Made by a program: the position numbers and the translations under genes. The notes under the pieces were generated by a model that worked only from the letters and a program-made list of their open reading frames with translations, searched no databases and was not told where the DNA came from. DNA of 64,000 nt from Chitinophagales bacterium (lineage in GTDB: Bacteria; Bacteroidota; Bacteroidia; Chitinophagales; Saprospiraceae), in contig JAFLBP010000010.1 in NCBI GenBank assembly GCA_017303875.1, positions 62,001 through 126,000 of the forward strand, written 5' to 3'. Positions within the stretch are counted from its first letter, which is position 1, and each line of letters opens with the position of its first letter. Of the stretch, positions 61,409 to 64,000 are shown piece by piece.

Positions 61409-62314
61409 TTAAAAGATTTTATCAAGATACAAGATAATCAGCGAAACCGGCAACAGCCAGAAAGACACAAACATTTGCTTGCGCGCCGACTCTCTTGTAC
61501 AGTTTTTGTACAATTGATAGCAACGGAATGCCCAGTATAAGTTCAGGCCGGATAAAATCAAAAATGCCCCGACACTGAAATATCCACCTACAAGCCCCAT
61601 CGCCGCATTGGCTACCATAAAAATGCAAAACCAAAGCGACATATAACCCGTCGTGCTGTCTTTTTGGCCACGCCCCGTCGGCAGCAGATAAAAGCCTGCG
61701 CGCCGGTAATCCTCATCTGCCAACCATGCAACAGCCCAAAAATGTGGAAACTGCCACAAAAACTGCAATGCAAATAACATGCTGCCCATAGGGGAAATAT
61801 ACCCTTCGTATGCCGTTGCTCCAATAATCAGCGGTAATGCCCCGGGAACAGCGCCAACCGCTACCGCCAGCGGCGTAGAGCGTTTCAGCGGCGTATACAC
61901 AAACGCATAACTGATTAACGAAACCGCACCCAGCAAACCGGTCAACATATTGAAAGTCGACAAGATTGCAATGCCTGCCAAAGCCATCACCCCAGCGTAC
62001 AACAACGCGGTGGCGACCTGCATACGGCCTGCTGCAAGCGGACGATCGGCAGTACGCGTCATGATCTTATCATGCTCGCGCTCAATAACCTGATTCAACG
62101 CATTTGCCGAACCCGTTACCAAAAAACCGCCCAAAGCCAGCATCAACATGTTAAAGAACGACACATTGCCTTCCGCCACAATTGCATACGACATGAGGGC
62201 TGAAAACAGCACCAGCAATGTCAGTTTAAACTTGACCAACAGCCCGAAATCTTTTACCGCAAGGGCAAAATAGCTTTTCGGGCTGATGGTACTATCTATA
62301 GTCTTGCGCTCCAT
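61409..62314 (-). CDS. ctaB: Protoheme IX farnesyltransferase
   Basis: The product has 301 residues with about nine membrane helices. The UbiA-family active site NALNQVIEREHDKIMTRTADRPLAAGRM carries the first Asp-rich region. YTPLKRSTPLAVAVGAVPGALPLIIGATAYEG and WFAVAWLADEDYRRAGFYLLP-like sequence form the second. It adds a farnesyl group to heme b to make heme o, the precursor of heme a for the oxidase. The gene lies between the ctaD and subunit III genes (38- and 14-base gaps) and belongs to the cluster. The symbols cyoE and ctaB are used for this family. Confidence 0.93.
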   Translation of the reverse strand: MERKTIDSTISPKSYFALAVKDFGLLVKFKLTLLVLFSALMSYAIVAEGNVSFFNMLMLALGGFLVTGSANALNQVIEREHDKIMTRTADRPLAAGRMQVATALLYAGVMALAGIAILSTFNMLTGLLGAVSLISYAFVYTPLKRSTPLAVAVGAVPGALPLIIGATAYEGYISPMGSMLFALQFLWQFPHFWAVAWLADEDYRRAGFYLLPTGRGQKDSTTGYMSLWFCIFMVANAAMGLVGGYFSVGAFLILSGLNLYWAFRCYQLYKNCTRESARKQMFVSFWLLPVSLIILYLDKIF

Positions 62315-62352
62315 TCAATTTGAATTCAAATTCAATTACAGGATGCGCAAGA

Positions 62353-64000
62353 TTAATGTCCTCCATGATCATGTTCCCCTTCTTTCAAAGGAACATATTG
62401 GGGCAAAAAGTCTTCACCGTTTTTACCATAATCGTAAGCCCAGCGCTGAACGGTCGGGATATTGCCCGGCCAGTTGCCGTGACCGGCTTCGATTGGAGTG
62501 GTCCACTCCAATGTATTGGCGCCCCAAGGGTTCTTCACTTTCAATTTGCGGCCAGCAAAAATGGAATAGAAGAAGTTGATGATAAAGACAATCTGAAGGA
62601 AAAATACCACAATGGCACCAATGGTGATGAACTTGTTCAGGTCATCAAAGTGCTTGAATGCTTCAAACGAAGCACCACCATCGTAGTAACGACGCGGAAC
62701 ACCAGCCATACCGGTGTAGTGCATCGGCCAGAAAATAGCATAAGCGCCTACAAGTGTTCCCCAGAAGTGGATTTTACCAAGCGTTTCATTCATAAAACGG
62801 CCAAACATTTTCGGGAACCAGTGATACACACCGGCGAACATACCGAAGAATGCCGCAACACCCATTACAATGTGGAAGTGCGCCACAACGAAATACGTGT
62901 CGTGCATCTGAATGTCAATGGCAGAGTTACCGAGGAAGATACCCGTCAGACCACCGGAAATGAACATCGACACAAAACCAACAGCAAACAGAGATGGCGT
63001 GTTGAAACGGAAATTGGAACCGTATATCGTAGTGATCCAGTTAAATACTTTCACCGCGGATGGAACCGCAATGATCAGCGTGAAGATCACAAAGAAGTTA
63101 CTGATCAGCGGATTCACGCCCGACATAAACATGTGGTGCGCCCACACGATAAAGGACAGGAAACCGATCGCCATGATAGAATATACCATCGCGCGATAAC
63201 CAAAGATCGGTTTGCGAGCATTCACCGAAAGTACTTCAGATACCATACCCATCGCAGGCAGGATAATGATGTATACTTCCGGGTGCCCCAGGAACCAGAA
63301 CAAGTGCTGGAACAAAATCGGGCTACCACCCACGCGATCCAACACTTCACCACCTACCACAATTTCACTGAGGTAGAAGGAAGTACCCATACTGCGGTCA
63401 AACATCAGCAGCAGTACACCGGAAAGCAATACAGGGAAAGAAAGTACCCCAAGAATGGCTGTAACGAAAAACGACCAGATGGTCATCGGCATACGCCACA
63501 GGTTCATTCCCTTCGTGCGAAGGTTCAGAATAGTAGTGATGTAGTTAATACCACCCAACAGGGAAGACACAATAAAGAATGCCATCCCCACAATCCACAT
63601 CGTCATACCGGTGCCCGAACCTTCCGAGGCTTGCGGCAAAGCACTGAGCGGCGGATAAGCCGTCCAGCCTCCGGAGAATGGTCCGGTGCTCAGGAAGAGC
63701 GAAAGGAACATCACCACCCCGGCCAGGAAAAAGAACCAGTAAGAGAATGCATTCAGCAAAGGAGACGCCATATCGCGAGCGCCAACCTGCAATGGAATCA
63801 AAAGGTTGGAAAATGTACCGCTCAAACCGGCTGTAAGCACGAAGAATACCAAAATGGTTCCGTGCATGGTCACAAGCGCATAGTAGAACTCAGGATCGAG
63901 TTTGCCGATACCGGAACTGTTAACCTGAATCCATTTTCCAAGAATAGGTTTAAGCCAGGCCATATCAGCTTCCGGAAAACCAAGTTGCAAACGGAAAACG
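62353..64000 (-). CDS. ctaD: Cytochrome c oxidase subunit I, 5' end outside window
   Basis: About 549 residues of a protein usually near 600 residues or longer are present. The frame stays open to base 64000, so the N-terminus, including the first helix, lies beyond the edge. TMHGTILVFFVLTAG carries a low-spin heme a His. LFWFLGHPEVYIIILPAMGM has the CuB His and the Tyr that cross-links to it. VWAHHMFMSG has the CuB His pair. TYFVVAHFHIVMGVAAF has the heme a3 and heme a His ligands. A C-terminal extra helix and a short charged tail follow (EGEHDHGGH). It is the catalytic oxygen-reducing subunit. Subunit II is not in the window and probably lies upstream. Confidence 0.97.
   Translation of the reverse strand, partial: VFRLQLGFPEADMAWLKPILGKWIQVNSSGIGKLDPEFYYALVTMHGTILVFFVLTAGLSGTFSNLLIPLQVGARDMASPLLNAFSYWFFFLAGVVMFLSLFLSTGPFSGGWTAYPPLSALPQASEGSGTGMTMWIVGMAFFIVSSLLGGINYITTILNLRTKGMNLWRMPMTIWSFFVTAILGVLSFPVLLSGVLLLMFDRSMGTSFYLSEIVVGGEVLDRVGGSPILFQHLFWFLGHPEVYIIILPAMGMVSEVLSVNARKPIFGYRAMVYSIMAIGFLSFIVWAHHMFMSGVNPLISNFFVIFTLIIAVPSAVKVFNWITTIYGSNFRFNTPSLFAVGFVSMFISGGLTGIFLGNSAIDIQMHDTYFVVAHFHIVMGVAAFFGMFAGVYHWFPKMFGRFMNETLGKIHFWGTLVGAYAIFWPMHYTGMAGVPRRYYDGGASFEAFKHFDDLNKFITIGAIVVFFLQIVFIINFFYSIFAGRKLKVKNPWGANTLEWTTPIEAGHGNWPGNIPTVQRWAYDYGKNGEDFLPQYVPLKEGEHDHGGH

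Noticed and set aside
1..64000. tRNA, rRNA, tmRNA and phage or conjugation genes
   Set aside because: None was recognised in the intergenic gaps or ORFs by reading. A covariance-model scan would be needed to exclude small RNAs.

Overview
The window looks like a chromosomal segment of a Bacteroidota bacterium, most likely of the Saprospiria (Haliscomenobacter/Lewinella/Saprospira type). Supporting signs are many secreted proteins ending in type IX secretion (T9SS) sorting domains of type A or B, SprB-like and choice-of-anchor modules, a dockerin with the GVSTFDLVLISKHILG-type motif, Bacteroidota-type promoters (TTG, about 20 nt, TAnnTTTG), and a caa3-type oxidase cluster in the order usual for the phylum. 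The genus call is an inference.

Layout. 1-8.2 kb (plus strand): the tail of a T9SS protein, a secreted unknown protein with a lipase-like alpha/beta hydrolase, then four tandem PQQ-type beta-propeller lipoproteins. The last three are each preceded by a conserved 13-bp hairpin. 8.3-15.9 kb (minus): a 2524-residue T9SS type B adhesin with 17 tandem Ig-like repeats. 16.3-18.6 kb: a CorA-type transporter and a convergent polysaccharide flippase. 18.8-25.2 kb (minus): two large T9SS type A proteins, one a beta-helix with SprB-like modules and one with dockerin and cohesin-like modules. 25.7-32.9 kb (minus): GMC oxidoreductase, membrane protein, GT-C type glycosyltransferase, HhH/coiled-coil membrane protein, OmpA-family protein and an outer-membrane barrel. 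33.1-39.0 kb: PIF1-type helicase (plus), then on the minus strand a cytochrome c/PQQ sugar dehydrogenase, a serine hydrolase, a LolA-like lipoprotein and rfbA. 39.0-44.6 kb (minus): infB, nusA, rimP and a DUF2721 protein. 45.0-57.1 kb (plus): aconitase and three large T9SS proteins. 57.1-64 kb (minus): cytochrome oxidase cluster (ctaD partial, ctaB, two subunit III genes, subunit IV, SCO-like, DUF420, two small membrane proteins).

How it fits together: the organism is an aerobic chemoheterotroph that invests heavily in surface and secreted proteins (T9SS cargo, lipoproteins, PQQ- and flavin-dependent oxidoreductases). Its respiratory chain ends in a heme-copper oxidase. The translation genes rimP-nusA-infB keep the conserved bacterial order.

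The most unusual signal is not a protein. At least nine gene boundaries carry long imperfect inverted repeats. In most of them each arm is built from a tandem 7-, 8- or roughly 10-nt word (GCGGAAT, AACGATG, GTGTTTTR, TTTGGAGG, CGCAGAT-like). Several start exactly at, or cross, a stop codon, and one has invaded the coding sequence of a T9SS sorting domain. Unrelated words share this architecture, and three word families occur twice. I know of no established name for this class. No tRNA, rRNA, CRISPR array, transposase or phage gene was seen.
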